Shown in pieces: positions 51,591 through 60,028 of a DNA stretch of 64,000 nt (the stretch's first letter is position 1; every line of letters starts with the position of its first letter). The DNA comes from Cytophagales bacterium (GTDB lineage Bacteria; Bacteroidota; Bacteroidia; Cytophagales; Bernardetiaceae), in contig RDZD01000011.1 in the NCBI GenBank assembly GCA_004293815.1, forward strand, positions 92,040-156,039. Direction: 5' to 3'. A program made the position numbers and the translations under genes. The notes below the pieces were generated by a model. It searched no databases, had not been told where the DNA came from, and saw nothing but the letters and a program-made list of their open reading frames with translations.

Positions 51591-52861
51591 ACTTTGAGTA
51601 CTTTGCTCGGAGCTTCCAAGTTAAACAAATCATTCAAAACATCTACCAAAGTTTCTGCCTCACCGCGCTTACAAGCCGCTTTAAGCTGTAGGACTGGCAA
51701 TTTGATGATTTTTTGCATCATGCTCTTTGTTACAGCGTCTAGCCTCTTGGCCTCATCGTCATCTATTTTCTTGTTTAACTTATTGATTTCTTCCAGGCGA
51801 ATTTGTTCAAGTGTGTTTTTTAACTTTTGTATTGCTGGCGAAAAAAGCATCTCATGACTCCATTCCGCAAACCCTTCCATTGACTCCTCTATGATTTGCC
51901 TAACGTGCGGTATAGCAGCTTTTCGCTTCTCGAGTGCCTCATTGGCTTTGCTTTGCAAGTCGTCAATATTGTACAAGACAATTCCATGCAGCTCCTCTAA
52001 ACTAGCTTCAACGCTTCTTGGCACAGAAAGATCAATAAAATGCTTAAAAGTTAAGCTTTTAACACCCTGAAACAACTGTTTTGTAATAAGCGGCGTTGGC
52101 ATAGTTACTGAACTGACTATGATGTCGGCCTTCAGAATTTCACTTTCAACATCCTCAAATCTTACCACTTCGTAGCCACATTCTTGTGCTATGGCATGAG
52201 ATTTTTCTAAAGTTCTATTGGTTATTCTAACTTGTTCGTAATTATATGGCTTCAGGTTGCGAGCTACGTCTTTACCTATCTCTCCTAGTCCTACAATCAA
52301 AATACTGGGCTTCATAAAACCAGCTGCCAGCTCTTCTATCAACTCGGCTGTAGCGTAAGAAACCGATGCTGCACCATCGCGGAAGGCCGTCTCTTGTACA
52401 CTGCGTTTGTTAGTGTGAAACACAGTATGCATGAGGCGGTGTAAAAATGGACCGCTCACATCAGAGTCCACCGACCAGCGGTAAGATGTTTTTACTTGAT
52501 TTGAAATTTGAATATCACCTACTACCAAAGAATCTAGCCCCATAGACACCTCAAAAAGATGTTCTACCGCCTCAAAATGATCAGTGATATCTACAAACTT
52601 GTCCCGAAGCTCTGCTTGAGGTTTTATATGCTTTGTTGCACAGAGAGCTTCAAAAAGTAACCCCGACTTGGACTCGTTGGCACAATAGTATATCTCTGTT
52701 CTGTTGCAGGTGGAAAGCACTAGCATATCCTGCAAGGACAGAGCTGATTTACCATAATTCAAAAGTTCTTTGGCTTGGGTTTCACTCAAGGCTACAGCTT
52801 CTCGCACTAACAAAGACGCTGTTTTATGTGTAAGTATTAGTGCTTTAAAGTTCAGATCCAT
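51587..52861 (-). CDS. hemA: Glutamyl-tRNA reductase
   Basis: 424 aa. NADPH-dependent reduction of glutamyl-tRNA to glutamate-1-semialdehyde, the first step of the C5 route to haem. Catalytic Cys52 in 'LSTCNRTEIYY'. 'LDSLVVGDIQISNQVKTSYR' is the family core. The nucleotide-binding segment 'ILIVGLGEIGKDVARNL' and the C-terminal dimerisation helices follow. The upstream region holds an exact TAACTTTG box (minus strand, 52891-52884) at short distance. Together with GltX at 27.7 kb it completes supply and use of Glu-tRNA for tetrapyrroles. The other hem genes are not in the window. Confidence 0.95.
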   Translation of the reverse strand: MDLNFKALILTHKTASLLVREAVALSETQAKELLNYGKSALSLQDMLVLSTCNRTEIYYCANESKSGLLFEALCATKHIKPQAELRDKFVDITDHFEAVEHLFEVSMGLDSLVVGDIQISNQVKTSYRWSVDSDVSGPFLHRLMHTVFHTNKRSVQETAFRDGAASVSYATAELIEELAAGFMKPSILIVGLGEIGKDVARNLKPYNYEQVRITNRTLEKSHAIAQECGYEVVRFEDVESEILKADIIVSSVTMPTPLITKQLFQGVKSLTFKHFIDLSVPRSVEASLEELHGIVLYNIDDLQSKANEALEKRKAAIPHVRQIIEESMEGFAEWSHEMLFSPAIQKLKNTLEQIRLEEINKLNKKIDDDEAKRLDAVTKSMMQKIIKLPVLQLKAACKRGEAETLVDVLNDLFNLEAPSKVLKV

Positions 52862-53053
52862 TTCTTATATCACTCATTTGCCACAAAGTTACAACGGAAA
52901 AGTAAAAAATCTTCTACGGAAATACAATTTAGAGTGATTCTAAACAAGCAAAAACAAGCCCTGATTCAATCTAGGTGAGCAGTCAAAGGACTTCATTGGA
53001 CATAATACTAAAAGTTGAATCACAAAGTTTTGTGTTAGTACAACAGAAATTCA

Positions 53054-53983
53054 TTATTCGTTCAAAAACAAAATATTGCGTTTAAGCCCCTCAAATTTGG
53101 TACGTTTAACAGGCGAAGAGGCAAATACTTTTTCGAAGGTCTCTTCAGTCATCTCTATCCAATCTTGCTTCTTCATGCCCGCCAACCACTCATTGGGCAT
53201 AAAGGCTGGCTCTTGATGGGGTTTGGATCGGCGTGTCCAAGGGCAGACCTCCTGACAAATATCGCAGCCAAAAATCCACTGTTGATAGCTGCCCTTCATA
53301 TTTTCTGGCAGTTGCGTTTTAAGCTCTATGGTCAAATAAGGGATACATTTTTGGGCATCCACGCGGTAAGGTTCTACGATAGCTTGTGTAGGACATGCGT
53401 CTATACAAAGCCTACACGAGGCGCAATAGTCACGTATGGGCGCGTCGGGCTGCATGCGAACGTCCAAAATAAGTTCAGCTATAAAAAAATAGCTACCTTG
53501 CTTAGGATTAATCAAGTTGCTGTGTTTGCCAATCCAGCCTAAGCCAGCTTTTTTTGCCCAAACTTTATCCATCACAGGCGCAGAATCTACAAAAGCCCTG
53601 CCGTTAAAATCCCCAATATCTTTCTTGAGTAACTGAATATAATCTTTTAATTTTTTCTTGATAACCTTATGATAATCCTTGCCATAAGCGTAGCGCGAAA
53701 TTTTAAAATTTTGTTCGTCCTCAAATAGCGTTTGGGGCGGCGCGTAGTTATAGAGTACGGAAATCACGCTTTGTGCACCCTCTACTAAAAGTCTGGGATC
53801 AAGCCGCTTGTCAAAATTCTCATTCATCCAACCCATATCCCCATGAAAACCCTGCTTGAGCCATTTTTCTAATCGGGGAGCTTCTTCTTCTAAAAACTCG
53901 GCTTGGGCTATGCCACAAAAGCTAAACCCAAGTTCTTGAGCGTGCTTTTTGGCAATTCTTGCATAGTTTTCAGATTGCATCAT
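53054..53983 (-). CDS. queG: Epoxyqueuosine reductase
   Basis: 309 aa. Cobalamin- and iron-sulfur-dependent reduction of epoxyqueuosine to queuosine in tRNA. N-terminal 'HAQELGFSFCGIAQAEFL', 'FHGDMGWMNENFDKRLDPRL' (family signature), then two 4Fe-4S clusters: 'CASCRLCIDACPTQAI' and 'CDICQEVCPW'. The C-terminal extension is short, as in the single-domain form. The first two codons are both ATG; either may be used. It lies 6 nt after the hypothetical exported-protein gene and is probably co-transcribed with it. Confidence 0.93.
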   Translation of the reverse strand: MMQSENYARIAKKHAQELGFSFCGIAQAEFLEEEAPRLEKWLKQGFHGDMGWMNENFDKRLDPRLLVEGAQSVISVLYNYAPPQTLFEDEQNFKISRYAYGKDYHKVIKKKLKDYIQLLKKDIGDFNGRAFVDSAPVMDKVWAKKAGLGWIGKHSNLINPKQGSYFFIAELILDVRMQPDAPIRDYCASCRLCIDACPTQAIVEPYRVDAQKCIPYLTIELKTQLPENMKGSYQQWIFGCDICQEVCPWTRRSKPHQEPAFMPNEWLAGMKKQDWIEMTEETFEKVFASSPVKRTKFEGLKRNILFLNE

Positions 53984-53989
53984 TCAAAC

Positions 53990-54784
53990 TTAGGGCTTAA
54001 TTAGAGAATCGTAGTATGCTACGAATTTTGCAAAGTCCTTATCTTTGTCCAAGTCCAGCTTATTGCTTTTATAAAATGCATTCATCTTATCTTCTTGGCC
54101 AGTAAGTACTTTCATAGTGCTAGTCTTGGACTGTTTTACAGCACTCATCTTAGAGTCTTTGGTGCTAAACACATAGTATTCATCACGAGGCACAAGCTCG
54201 TCATAAGGATTACCCGTCACGTAAGTGCCACCAGACATATCAGCCTTGACAAGTTTTTTGCCACGCTTGGCTAAAAGCTTATATTGCAGGCCGTCACATA
54301 ACACCTCAAAAAACTCACCGTCGGGTACACCTTCGTATACAAATCTTCTAAACGTGCGTTGAGTCCCTAAAAAAACTATCTCATCTATTTTATTATTGGC
54401 TAAAATAATAGAATCGCCTTTGGGGGTTTGAACGCGGATTTCTTGTTTCTGATAAATCAAAAACTTGGTCAAGGCTGTGTCAGGCCTGGAATTGCCAGCC
54501 AGCATAATAGAAGCAGTGCTCCACATGTCACTCATAAAAGGTGTTCCTCGAACGCCTTGGTAGCGGTTATCGAAGGTAGTAACGCCAGCGTTAGCCACTG
54601 TTGAAAGACGCGTTAGGTTGTCGTGCCCCATGACTCCTGTTACGTGTTGAGAGAATTGGGGCGCACTATTGGCATCTTGCGTCTGCTGTATGTTGTTTTT
54701 TTTCACCTTGATAGAATCACTACTCTGGGCAAATAACAAAGTGGTACAACAAAACAAAACAATGAGGAAAAACATTCTTTTCAT
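53990..54784 (-). CDS. Exported hypothetical protein
   Basis: 264 aa with a signal peptide ('FFLIVLFCCTTLLFAQ'). The mature region is beta rich: 'DEIVFLGTQRTFRRFVYEGV', 'EFFEVLCDGLQYKLLAKRG', 'GGTYVTGNPYDELVPRDEYY'. It ends with a charged helical tail ('KDKDFAKFVAYYDSLIKP'). I recognise no family, though similar exported proteins of this length occur across Cytophagales. It lies directly upstream of queG (6-nt gap), likely the first gene of that unit; no functional link is evident. Confidence 0.6.
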   Translation of the reverse strand: MKRMFFLIVLFCCTTLLFAQSSDSIKVKKNNIQQTQDANSAPQFSQHVTGVMGHDNLTRLSTVANAGVTTFDNRYQGVRGTPFMSDMWSTASIMLAGNSRPDTALTKFLIYQKQEIRVQTPKGDSIILANNKIDEIVFLGTQRTFRRFVYEGVPDGEFFEVLCDGLQYKLLAKRGKKLVKADMSGGTYVTGNPYDELVPRDEYYVFSTKDSKMSAVKQSKTSTMKVLTGQEDKMNAFYKSNKLDLDKDKDFAKFVAYYDSLIKP

Positions 54785-54853
54785 AGAATCTGGCTGGTTT
54801 TAAGATATAAGAAATATCAAATCACTAAATCGTTAAGACAGACAAAAGCTTAT

Positions 54854-55849
54854 TTAAACCGTTTCATGGATATGCCCCACGGTTTTGTTAGCTGGGCGTG
54901 GCTTAAGCCCTAAAAGACTAAATAGTTGTTTATCAGTATCTTGTTCAGGGTTTGGCGTAGTAAGAAGTTTGTCGCCAGCAAAAATAGAGTTTGCGCCAGC
55001 CAAAAAGCACAAAGCTTGCTCTTCTTGGCTCATACGCACACGTCCAGCCGAGAGCCTTACCATGGCTTTAGGCATTAAGATACGGGCTGTGGCAATCATG
55101 CGAATCATGTCCCAAATAGGTACGCGTTTCTGATCCTCTAGAGGTGTACCTTCCACTGCAACAAGTGCGTTTACAGGCACTGACTCTGGGTGTTCGGGAA
55201 GAGTCGCCAGTGTTAAGAGCATATCTATACGGTCTTCGTCTGTCTCGCCCATACCAATAATACCACCTGAACAAACCGATATTTTGGCATTGCGCACGTT
55301 TGCAAGCGTGGCAAGACGCTCTTGATAAGTGCGTGTGCCTATAATTTTGTCATAAAACTTTTCACCTGTGTCCAAGTTGTGGTTGTAGGCGTGTAGTCCA
55401 GCATTTTTAAGTTTTTCAGCTTGATCGGCATTAAGCATGCCCAATGTGCAGCATACTTCCATACCCATTTCGGCCACTTCTTTCACTACGTCCAAAATAC
55501 GGTCAAACTCACGGCCATCTTTGACCTCTCTCCAAGCCGCACCCATACAAAAGCGCGTGCTTCCACACTCTTTGGCCTCTTTGGCTCTGTCTAAAATCGT
55601 TTCGTTAGAAAGCAGCCTATGGGCTTTTACGTCTGTATGATAACGCGATGCTTGTGGGCAATAAGCGCAATCCTCAGGACAGCCACCAGTTTTGACCGAG
55701 AGCAAAGTACAAACTTGCACTTCTTGGGGGTCGTGCAGACTACGATGTATATCAGCAGCGTTGAGTATGAGTTGCAAAATAGGAGTATGGTAAATTTGCT
55801 CCACCTCAGCTTTTGTCCAGTTGCGTTTGATTTGAACTTGACTTTTCAT
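54854..55849 (-). CDS. bioB: Biotin synthase
   Basis: 331 aa. Radical-SAM enzyme inserting sulfur into dethiobiotin. The SAM 4Fe-4S motif is intact: C57-x3-C61-x2-C64 in 'GGCPEDCAYCPQ'. 'RFCMGAAWREVKDGREFD', 'MEVCCTLGMLNADQAEKL', 'YNHNLDTGEKFYDKI', 'CSGGIIGMGETDEDRIDML', and 'RLSAGRVRMSQEEQALCFLAG' (the Arg that with three Cys holds the second 2Fe-2S cluster) are all present. A good promoter lies upstream. No bioD, bioA or bioF adjoins it. Confidence 0.97.
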   Translation of the reverse strand: MKSQVQIKRNWTKAEVEQIYHTPILQLILNAADIHRSLHDPQEVQVCTLLSVKTGGCPEDCAYCPQASRYHTDVKAHRLLSNETILDRAKEAKECGSTRFCMGAAWREVKDGREFDRILDVVKEVAEMGMEVCCTLGMLNADQAEKLKNAGLHAYNHNLDTGEKFYDKIIGTRTYQERLATLANVRNAKISVCSGGIIGMGETDEDRIDMLLTLATLPEHPESVPVNALVAVEGTPLEDQKRVPIWDMIRMIATARILMPKAMVRLSAGRVRMSQEEQALCFLAGANSIFAGDKLLTTPNPEQDTDKQLFSLLGLKPRPANKTVGHIHETV

Positions 55850-55941
55850 GCGGTTATTTAAAAGAAAATTAGATACAACAAAGAAATTCCCAACGCAAAT
55901 GCACTGAGTTTGGTCTGTTTTAGTAAAAACTGAACTGAATG

Positions 55942-55971
55942 CAAATATACAACGCTTTTACAGAACGACAA
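55942..55971 (-). promoter_or_regulatory. Bacteroidota-type promoter for bioB
   Basis: On the minus strand TTG (55971-55969), 19 nt, TATATTTG (55949-55942). Exact -7 box and ideal spacing. Leader of about 85 nt before the ATG. Confidence 0.55.
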
Positions 55972-56276
55972 GTTCTTGTTATGCAAAAAAATATCGGATA
56001 AAATTCAAATTAGCTAGCAATTTATCCAGTTGCATGTGGCTTAGCATACTAGCACATCCTATCCCTTAAAGGCACAGGGGCTGTGATGACATTGCGCAGC
56101 ATGCTTTGTGGTTTAAGTTACAATATTTTCCGAACCTTAAGCAGAGATATTTGATCTTACTAGATGGTTTTTGATGCCTTCAACCTGCTCTTTGATGCAA
56201 TCTAAGTAAACGATTCTATTCGGTGACTTTCTTCAAAAAATACTGTTGTAAACAAGTCTACAAAGCAAAAAAAATA

Positions 56277-56284
56277 TAGATTTG
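56277..56284 (+). promoter_or_regulatory. Candidate -7 box TAGATTTG for murC
   Basis: An exact TAnnTTTG match 24 nt before the ATG at 56308. The nearest TTG upstream is too far (about 28 nt), so only the -7 element is supported. Confidence 0.35.
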
Positions 56285-56307
56285 CGCCTCAAAACAACTC
56301 GTTTTTT

Positions 56308-57720
56308 ATGCAAGAGGAACTCTCTCAGTATACCCAAGTTTATTTTGTAGGCATTGGCGGTATTGGTATGAGCAATTTGGCGCGTTGGTTTAAAGCCAAC
56401 GGGCGAATTGTGGCTGGCTACGATCGCACCCCAAGTCCGCTTACAGAACAACTCGTCAAAGAAGGTATTGACATACACTATGCAGATGATTGTAAGTTGA
56501 TTCCAGCTGATTTTGTGGCTGAAAAATCAAAAACCTTGGTCATTTTTACGCCTGCTGTGCCTGCCTCACATGGCGAGTTACAGTTCTTCATGCAGGCTGG
56601 CTACCGTTGTTGTAAGCGAGCGGAGGTTCTTGGTATTATCACAAACGCGATGCGCAGCATTTGCATAGCAGGTACGCATGGCAAAACCACCACTTCTTCT
56701 ATGTGTGCCCACCTCCTTCATGCAGGCGGGCTAGACGCGGCTGCGTTTTTGGGCGGGATTTCTGTTAACATAAATTCTAATCTGCTGATTAACAAATCAC
56801 TGGATAAAGAAACTCCAGCTGTGGTAGAAGCTGATGAATTTGACCGATCTTTCCTGCATCTTTATCCAGCTGTGGCTATCATTACGTCTACTGATGCCGA
56901 TCACTTAGATATTTATCATCAGAAAAGAGCCTTAGAAGACTCTTTTATACAATTTGCGAGACAGTGTAGACCTCAGGCTTTATTGATTGTCTGTGCTCAG
57001 GCGGACGAGTATGTACGCACACATGTAGGTGAAGGATTACGACTGCGCACCTATTCAGCGCAGCCTAATGCTAAAGCAGACATACAAGCAGAGAATGTCA
57101 AGGTGGAAGCAGGTGTGTTTGTATTTGACTACTGCTCGTCAGAAATCACTCTGAGGGGATTGCAACTGCACATGCCAGGTCTTCATAACATAGAAAATGC
57201 TTTGGCGGCTATTACCGCAGCTTTAGAGGTGGGACTAAGTGCGGATGTTATCAAAACCCACCTAAGCACTTACCAAGGTGTAAAAAGACGTTTTGAATTT
57301 CAGGTGCGTCACACAAAAGCCGTTTATATAGACGACTATGCACATCATCCCACCGAAATAGAAGCTTTTCTGAAAGCAGTCAAAATGCTTTATCCCAGCC
57401 GAAAACTGACTGCCATCTTTCAGCCTCACTTATTTAGCCGTACCAACGACTTTAAAGAAGGCTTTGCTAAAAGCCTTGAACTAGCCGATGAGGTGATTTT
57501 GATGGATATTTACCCTGCGCGAGAGTTGCCCATGCCTGGCGTAACAGTGCAATCTATTCGTGAACTTATGCGCAAGGAATGTGTCAGGTATGTGTCTGAC
57601 AACGCCCTCATGGAACTACTTGCAGACGAACCTCTTGACGTATGGGTTACTGTAGGTGCTGGCGATATTGACCGCTTTATACCACAGATCAAATCCTTGA
57701 TAGAAAGCCGCCTTGCATAG
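56308..57720 (+). CDS. murC: UDP-N-acetylmuramate--L-alanine ligase
   Basis: 470 aa. ATP-dependent addition of L-Ala to UDP-MurNAc in peptidoglycan synthesis, cytosolic. N-terminal Rossmann-like 'VYFVGIGGIGMSNLARWF' (UDP binding), ATP P-loop 'CIAGTHGKTTTSSMCAHLL', 'VVEADEFDRSFLHL' and 'ITSTDADHLDIYH' in the central domain, and 'GVKRRFEFQVR', 'YIDDYAHHPTEIEAFL', 'AIFQPHLFSR' in the C-terminal domain. These are the MurC, rather than Mpl or MurD, versions. It stands outside a cell-wall (dcw) cluster in this window. Confidence 0.93.
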   Translation: MQEELSQYTQVYFVGIGGIGMSNLARWFKANGRIVAGYDRTPSPLTEQLVKEGIDIHYADDCKLIPADFVAEKSKTLVIFTPAVPASHGELQFFMQAGYRCCKRAEVLGIITNAMRSICIAGTHGKTTTSSMCAHLLHAGGLDAAAFLGGISVNINSNLLINKSLDKETPAVVEADEFDRSFLHLYPAVAIITSTDADHLDIYHQKRALEDSFIQFARQCRPQALLIVCAQADEYVRTHVGEGLRLRTYSAQPNAKADIQAENVKVEAGVFVFDYCSSEITLRGLQLHMPGLHNIENALAAITAALEVGLSADVIKTHLSTYQGVKRRFEFQVRHTKAVYIDDYAHHPTEIEAFLKAVKMLYPSRKLTAIFQPHLFSRTNDFKEGFAKSLELADEVILMDIYPARELPMPGVTVQSIRELMRKECVRYVSDNALMELLADEPLDVWVTVGAGDIDRFIPQIKSLIESRLA

Positions 57721-57726
57721 AGCTTC

Positions 57727-58128
57727 CTAGATAAAACAAGTCTGTCCGTTGATGTGAATGCTCAACTCGAATAAATGCGAGGGATAGAAGTCCGTGCGGG
57801 TATAGTCAAATACTTTGAGAGCGTCTTGTTGAAAACGCTTTTCTATGTTATTTATGGTCAGATTCCAGTAATTAAGCTGTCTGCTTGTGCTGTGGGTGCT
57901 GCAACTAAAGTTTAGAACAACAGGCAAGCTTTCATTTTGAAAATGCTTGAGTACAATCTGATGCACAGTCGTTTCTTTATCTTGGATTTCTTGCACAGCC
58001 CATATAAAAGGCTCTATGTGAAATGGCGGTAAATCTTGCAGGTACTGACCATAGACTATGGGTATCTGCACTGCAAACATACGATTGAGAAACGCCTGAA
58101 CCGCTTGAGGTTCTATCACTTTAAACAT
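57727..58128 (-). CDS. Hypothetical protein following the universal stress gene
   Basis: 133 aa, no signal peptide. 'EPQAVQAFLNRMFAVQIPIV', 'QYLQDLPPFHIEPFIWAVQE', 'SRQLNYWNLTINNIEKRFQQ', 'YPSHLFELSIHINGQ'. No family recognised; aromatic content and alternating pattern suggest a compact alpha/beta domain. It lies 10 nt after the universal stress protein gene on the same strand, so the two are likely co-expressed. Ends 6 nt from the convergent murC stop. Confidence 0.55.
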   Translation of the reverse strand: MFKVIEPQAVQAFLNRMFAVQIPIVYGQYLQDLPPFHIEPFIWAVQEIQDKETTVHQIVLKHFQNESLPVVLNFSCSTHSTSRQLNYWNLTINNIEKRFQQDALKVFDYTRTDFYPSHLFELSIHINGQTCFI

Positions 58129-58138
58129 ATTTCATCAA

Positions 58139-58990
58139 CTAAAAAGGCATGGTATCTGTTTTTTTGGCCAAAAGCAGAGGCACAGCAGAGTGAGTGCTCA
58201 TGTCTTTGATTTTACTTACATGAAAAAGCTTGTGAAAAAAGCTTTTTTCGCTAAAGAGCATCACCAGCATATCGCAGTCTTTTTGAGAAGAATAATCTCG
58301 CAAGCCGTGCAGAATATCAGAGCTTTGCTGATGTTGAAACGGAATATCGCGATTCCCCATTTTGTCTCTAAAAGATTGGATGAGTTGTTCGGTTTGTTGG
58401 ATATTTTTGTCGCGAGAGCTAATATGCAAACACTGCAATTTGGCGTTTATATGCGCACACATGTTGTGCACTTTTTCTATCAACTCATGGTCTTCTTGAT
58501 ACAAACTAACGGCATAAGTAATACGTTTGGAATGTTCATACTGAAAACCTGATGGTACAATAAGCAAAGGACAGCAAGCATGTTTGAGCAGTTGAACATG
58601 ATCTTGGTTGGTTTGTATGCCCATTTCACCAACTTTTGACTTGGCGGTTGTTATGAACAAGTCCGCTTTGACTTGAGAACACACTTTCTTGGCTTCTTCT
58701 ATAAAATTACCTTTTTCAAAGTGGTAGTCTATATAAATACTTTTATCGTTATTCTCATAGTTTGGAAGTTGTTGTGTACTGAGCCATTTTTTAAATTCTC
58801 GCTCTAAGCGAATTTTCTCAGCCCTAATTTCTTCACGATAGCTGTGTAGATTTGCGCCAGCAGGTATATCTAAAGCAAATGCACTAAAAACGGTAATTTT
58901 AGACTGAGTTTGAGCTGCCAAATGCGCTGCATAGTGAAAACATGCTTTGGAATCGTCAGAAAAGTCAATATGTAACAATAAAGTTTTCAT
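58139..58990 (-). CDS. Tandem universal stress protein (UspA family)
   Basis: 283 aa from the chosen ATG. An in-frame start 14 codons upstream lacks support, and 'MKTLLLHIDFSDDSKACFHY' is the natural UspA start. Two Usp folds in tandem: residues ~1-145 ('LFITTAKSKVGEMG' , 'LLKHACCPLLIVPSGF') and ~150-283 ('RITYAVSLYQEDHELIEKVH', 'CDMLVMLFSEKSFFHKLF', 'HSAVPLLLAKK'). The ATP-binding G-x2-G-x9-G pattern is not clear in either half, so it may be of the non-nucleotide type. Role in stress survival by analogy only. Confidence 0.82.
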   Translation of the reverse strand: MKTLLLHIDFSDDSKACFHYAAHLAAQTQSKITVFSAFALDIPAGANLHSYREEIRAEKIRLEREFKKWLSTQQLPNYENNDKSIYIDYHFEKGNFIEEAKKVCSQVKADLFITTAKSKVGEMGIQTNQDHVQLLKHACCPLLIVPSGFQYEHSKRITYAVSLYQEDHELIEKVHNMCAHINAKLQCLHISSRDKNIQQTEQLIQSFRDKMGNRDIPFQHQQSSDILHGLRDYSSQKDCDMLVMLFSEKSFFHKLFHVSKIKDMSTHSAVPLLLAKKTDTMPF

Positions 58991-59586
58991 AGCTATAAAG
59001 TTTGGAAGCATGCACGCTTTTGAGCATTTCAAAAATCAAAAATTGAACCAAATAATCCTAACATATTTATAGAAAAAAGGTAAAAAAATATTTGGGTTAA
59101 ATAACTACATATATCTATGCCAGAGAATACATGCCAAACTGTTTTGCTTCCAGGCTTGATTTCTTGCGCCTCAAGAGGCTGAAATAGAGCCAAATAACAT
59201 CAAAAATACAATGTTTCAAGCGCAAGTTAGGAATATCTTTTGGTTTACAAAGGGTTTTAAAAAAACTTCTAAACCTACCAGGTTTGGTATTATTGCTGAG
59301 TACGGCTTGAGTGAATTGAAGTTTGTATTTTAGAAAGTTATATTTTTCCACTGCATATCTTTTGATGATGGTACTATGCCGTAAACGAAAAGTGGATTGC
59401 TTAGAATAAAGTTTGTAATTATTTAAAGATAAATTTTAATTAATAAAAGAATTTTAATACTAGTGTAACTATAAATTCACCTTATATTTGTGCAATTTAA
59501 AATATATGTTGAATTTAGCACTAATTTAACAATCATACCCAATTTACTACTTACTTTTTCTTTATCTTCCTAACAAATAATTGATA
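58991..59586. other. Long intergenic region upstream of the universal stress gene and a small exported-protein gene
   Basis: About 595 nt. A minus-strand frame at 59115-59351 (78 codons) exists but has no recognised product. It contains the 20-nt motif shared with the toxin-cassette leader (see 59214-59233). The last ~180 nt are very A/T rich. No tRNA or clear promoter box for the next gene was found. Confidence 0.45.
59214..59233 (-). repeat. 20-nt motif matching the cassette-leader repeat
   Basis: Reading the minus strand, TTCCTAACTTGCGCTTGAAA differs from copy 4 of the cassette leader (35704 region) at one base and from copies 1-3 and 5 at two. On both sites one frame reads 'PNLRLK'. It suggests a short dispersed element in this genome. 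Confidence 0.5.
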
Positions 59587-59970
59587 ATGAAGCAGTTTTT
59601 ACTAACCCTTGCAGCATATCTTGGGCTTTTACTATGCTCTCAGTTGCAGGCGCAGAATATGCCCAAGGCCACTATGACCGCCGAGCAATACTTGATGCTA
59701 GATCATCAACAGCCGCTCTCGTCAGTTTACCGAATAGAGTTAGCTGATTTGGATTTTAAAACTTCTGAACAAGCTCAACGCTTTTTCGATAAGTTTAACG
59801 AGAAAGATGTCAGCTTTGAGCTGCACTTTTCCGAAGGCTTTACATTGGTTAAGTTAGACCTTAATGCAGCAACTAAAAAAGGCTGGACACGCGAACAATG
59901 GGGAATGCTCTTTAAAATGCGCATCCAAAAACAACGCGAAACTTCTGGTCAGTTTTTAGACTTGCGCTAA
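59587..59970 (+). CDS. Small exported hypothetical protein
   Basis: 127 aa. Signal peptide (~1-22, 'LLLCSQLQAQ'). The mature part has 'TAEQYLMLDHQQPLSSVYRI', 'LADLDFKTSEQAQRFFDKFN', 'VSFELHFSEGFTLVKLDLNA', 'WTREQWGMLFKMRIQKQRET', resembling a small ferredoxin-like alpha/beta domain. No family recognised. The frame opens with a TTG two codons earlier; ATG 59587 is preferred. It precedes the giant repeat protein by 58 nt and could be its operon partner. Confidence 0.6.
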   Translation: MKQFLLTLAAYLGLLLCSQLQAQNMPKATMTAEQYLMLDHQQPLSSVYRIELADLDFKTSEQAQRFFDKFNEKDVSFELHFSEGFTLVKLDLNAATKKGWTREQWGMLFKMRIQKQRETSGQFLDLR

Positions 59971-60028
59971 TTCAATCCCATTTTGCTATCTAGTTCAATG
60001 TAAAAAGTCTTAAACCCAACAAAGAGAA

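Larger units (their letters stand above)
55850..56307. other. Divergent intergenic region between bioB and murC
   Basis: About 458 nt. It carries the bioB promoter on the minus strand and a -7 box for murC on the plus strand (separate entries). I see no biotin-operator-like palindrome that I could defend, no RNA gene and no convincing small frame. Confidence 0.45.

Noticed and set aside
59115..59351. Minus-strand 78-codon frame in the 58991-59586 gap
   Set aside because: No recognisable domain, no promoter or ribosome-binding context, and a composition like the surrounding non-coding DNA. Kept only as the site of the dispersed 20-nt motif.
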